From the NCBI GenBank assembly GCA_948630815.1, contig CAPIEU010000017.1, forward strand, positions 1 through 32,188: a DNA stretch of 32,188 nt, in the 5' to 3' direction. The translations under genes and the position numbers were made by a program. The DNA is from an uncultured Clostridia bacterium (GTDB lineage: Bacteria; Bacillota; Clostridia; TANB77; CAG-508). The notes beneath the pieces are model-generated. The model was given only the letters and a program-made list of their open reading frames with translations, was not told the origin of the DNA and ran no database searches. Positions 30,878 to 32,188 of the stretch are shown here, piece after piece. The stretch's first letter is position 1. Each line of letters starts with the position of its first letter.

Positions 30878-31273
30878 CTAAAATGGCAATTCATCTTGCT
30901 CTATATCAAAAGCAAAACTATCTTGTGGCTCTTGCTTTGGTTGTTTTGTCTTTTGCACTTCGTCTGTGCCTTCTTCTAATAAATTAAATTGACTTATAAA
31001 TAGTTTGTCAAAGTATTTATATTTAGGTTTTCCGTTTTCGTTTAGTTCATCTGTTTTTATTTTGTAAGGTGATAGCCAACCTTTTGTTACTTCAATTACA
31101 CTTTTATTTTTAAGTTCTACACCTTTTCTAAACATAACTTTCTTACTCATATATGTATCCTCTGTTTCACCATTTTCTTTTGTTGTTGTACTTTTTATAT
31201 ATGTTTTATATCTTCCTTGTTCATCTTTATAAATTGTTAATTTACTTGGTTCTTGTCCTATATTTATACTCAT
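30878..31273 (-). CDS. SSB-like single-strand DNA-binding protein
   Basis: 131 aa from ATG at 31271-31273 behind AGAGGAGGAAATAGA. A beta-rich N-terminal part (LTIYKDEQGRYKTYIKSTTT; VELKNKSVIEVTKGWLSPYK) with aromatic residues suits an OB fold, followed by a flexible glutamine/lysine linker and an acidic end DIEQDELPF, like the C-terminal tip of bacterial SSB that recruits partner proteins. I infer an SSB or recombination-mediator role in phage replication. The OB fold is not certain from sequence alone. Confidence 0.68.
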   Translation of the reverse strand: MSINIGQEPSKLTIYKDEQGRYKTYIKSTTTKENGETEDTYMSKKVMFRKGVELKNKSVIEVTKGWLSPYKIKTDELNENGKPKYKYFDKLFISQFNLLEEGTDEVQKTKQPKQEPQDSFAFDIEQDELPF

Positions 31274-31303
31274 TCTATTTCCTCCTCTATAATATATCCT
31301 ATC

Positions 31304-31402
31304 TTAATACATTTTTATTATATCTTCTAAATATCTAAATTTTCTTTTTACTTCAGCAGATATATTTATTAAATCTCTCTTTGAATTTTCACACCATTCT
31401 AT
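31304..31402 (-). CDS. Small protein with possible ATA start (32 aa)
   Basis: From ATA (31400-31402), overlapping the stop of the upstream gene: MEWCENSKRDLINISAEVKR ending YLEDIIKMY. No standard start or AGG; only a weak GGGG precedes it. Coding potential looks reasonable, but it could be a remnant or the frameshifted end of the gene before it. Confidence 0.35.
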   Translation of the reverse strand: MEWCENSKRDLINISAEVKRKFRYLEDIIKMY

Positions 31403-31680
31403 GCAAACCCCATCATAGAACCTACTTTGTACCATTCGTTTTTTCCATAATTATTATATTTATATATCATTCCACCTAAATAACTTTCACTTATTACTAA
31501 AATACTTCCATTTCTATAGCCTTTTTCTTTTGCATATTTTACACATTCATTAAGTGTTATTCCTTTTATACAATTATTTTCATAATCTATTTCTATCTGA
31601 TTAAATAATTCTATTAATACATCATCAAATATAATTTTTATATTTTCATCTAGTACTATATTCCCTTCTAATTCTTCCAC
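31399..31680 (-). CDS. Hypothetical protein, GTG start (93 aa)
   Basis: GTG at 31678-31680, 8 nt after AAAAGGAG. MEELEGNIVLDENIKIIFDD is acidic; the second half (AKEKGYRNGSILVISESYLG then YKYNNYGKNEWYKVGSMMGF) is a beta-rich segment found in small phage proteins of unknown function. It ends next to the overlapping 32-codon frame. Confidence 0.65.
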   Translation of the reverse strand: MEELEGNIVLDENIKIIFDDVLIELFNQIEIDYENNCIKGITLNECVKYAKEKGYRNGSILVISESYLGGMIYKYNNYGKNEWYKVGSMMGFA

Positions 31681-31684
31681 ACTA

Positions 31685-32056
31685 TCACTCCTTTTCTCTT
31701 GTATAAGGTTCTTCAGTTAAATCTCTATCTTTAACATATTCAAATTGATCTTCTATGTTTATGCTTTCATATGCTTCTTTTGTTGTGTAATAACTTGCTG
31801 TTTTCCATTCATTATCTTCAAATTTCTTTATATAAATAATATATCTGTCAGGATAATAATATATGTATGGTATCATTCTTGTATATGTAGTTTTTCCATT
31901 GCTTGTTATTACTGGTATGATGCTAACTTCATTGTGTGCTTCTTTAAATTCTTTTTGATATACTTCTCCACTCGAGATTTTACTAGCACAACCTGTTAAT
32001 GTTAATATTCCTATTATTAGTATTATAATTAAAGTTAATATTTTTACTTTACTCAC
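31685..32056 (-). CDS. Phage lipoprotein
   Basis: 123 aa from GTG at 32054-32056 after AAAAAGGAGTGATAATTA. A basic n-region and hydrophobic segment (MSKVKILTLIIILIIGILTL) end in a lipobox L-T-G-C, so the mature protein would be anchored by the cysteine on the outer face of the membrane. The remainder is tyrosine-rich and beta-like (TRMIPYIYYYPDRYIIYIKK). Surface lipoproteins coded by temperate phages often block superinfection; that role is an inference. The gene lies in the accessory operon. Confidence 0.72.
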   Translation of the reverse strand: MSKVKILTLIIILIIGILTLTGCASKISSGEVYQKEFKEAHNEVSIIPVITSNGKTTYTRMIPYIYYYPDRYIIYIKKFEDNEWKTASYYTTKEAYESINIEDQFEYVKDRDLTEEPYTREKE

Positions 32057-32128
32057 TAATTATCACTCCTTTTTTACAAATTTCTTTATATATTTCTATT
32101 CTTTCATCTAAACGTATCAGTTTCTCTT

Positions 32129-32188
32129 TTAGATTTGTATATTATTTCTGCTATTACTTCCATATCGCCACATATAACCATTTATTTT
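32129..32188 (-). CDS. C-terminal end of a gene running out of the window
   Basis: The frame open from the window edge to the stop at 32129 reads KINGYMWRYGSNSRNNIQI. The GYMWRY motif resembles the ends of homing-endonuclease or NUMOD-type proteins, but only 19 codons are visible. A following 23-codon frame (stop at 32049) has only a CTG as start and is doubtful. Confidence 0.35.
   Translation of the reverse strand, partial: KINGYMWRYGSNSRNNIQI

Noticed and set aside
1..32188. CRISPR arrays or insertion sequences
   Set aside because: No regularly spaced repeats, transposase genes or terminal inverted repeats were seen.

Overview
This window is most of a temperate, long-tailed (siphovirus-type) phage or prophage genome from a very AT-rich bacterium, probably a low-GC Bacillota/Bacilli gut-type host. 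I infer the host only from base composition, strong AGGAGG-type ribosome binding sites and the resemblance of the proteins to those of clostridial and Bacilli phages. TAA, TAG and TGA all end genes, so no stop codon looks reassigned.

Layout. Bases 1-15230 (minus strand) hold the head and tail module, read right to left: TerL, a CxxC protein, portal, scaffold, major capsid, connectors, tail terminator, major tail protein, tail chaperones gpG/gpGT, tape measure, a Dit-like protein and a Tal-like protein cut by the window edge. Bases 15233-16119 hold small regulators. Bases 16141-17400 hold no protein gene but contain three tRNA-like genes and dense RNA secondary structure. Bases 17418-18965 (minus) hold small proteins and a replication-type protein whose upstream region has twin palindromic operators. 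Bases 18966-19700 are a divergent control region. Bases 19701-24045 (plus) hold a leftmost membrane protein gene, a ribbon-helix-helix regulator, small genes and a serine recombinase. A probable type I toxin-antitoxin pair follows. Bases 24609-32188 (minus) hold accessory and early genes, including an RtcB RNA ligase and an SSB-like protein.

The main result is a pair of translational departures that recur across the window. First, eleven genes, including TerL, portal, major capsid, major tail, tape measure and the replication protein, have no ATG, GTG or TTG at the expected place. Each has an AGG codon 5-9 nt after a Shine-Dalgarno sequence and gives the expected N-terminus if AGG initiates. 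Second, all six in-frame CGG codons I could find lie exactly where a conserved gene (TerL, portal, tape measure, gpT, serine recombinase, a CxxC protein) breaks. In each, skipping the C (a +1 shift to a GGN glycine codon) restores the family sequence. I found no in-frame CGG read as arginine.

The phage carries a tRNA with anticodon CCU (cognate to AGG), an unpaired A1/A72 and the 3' end of an initiator tRNA, so it is a candidate AGG initiator. It also carries RtcB, which can repair cut tRNAs. Together these suggest that expression of virion and integrase genes depends on altered initiation and frame maintenance. All of this was read by eye without database searches.
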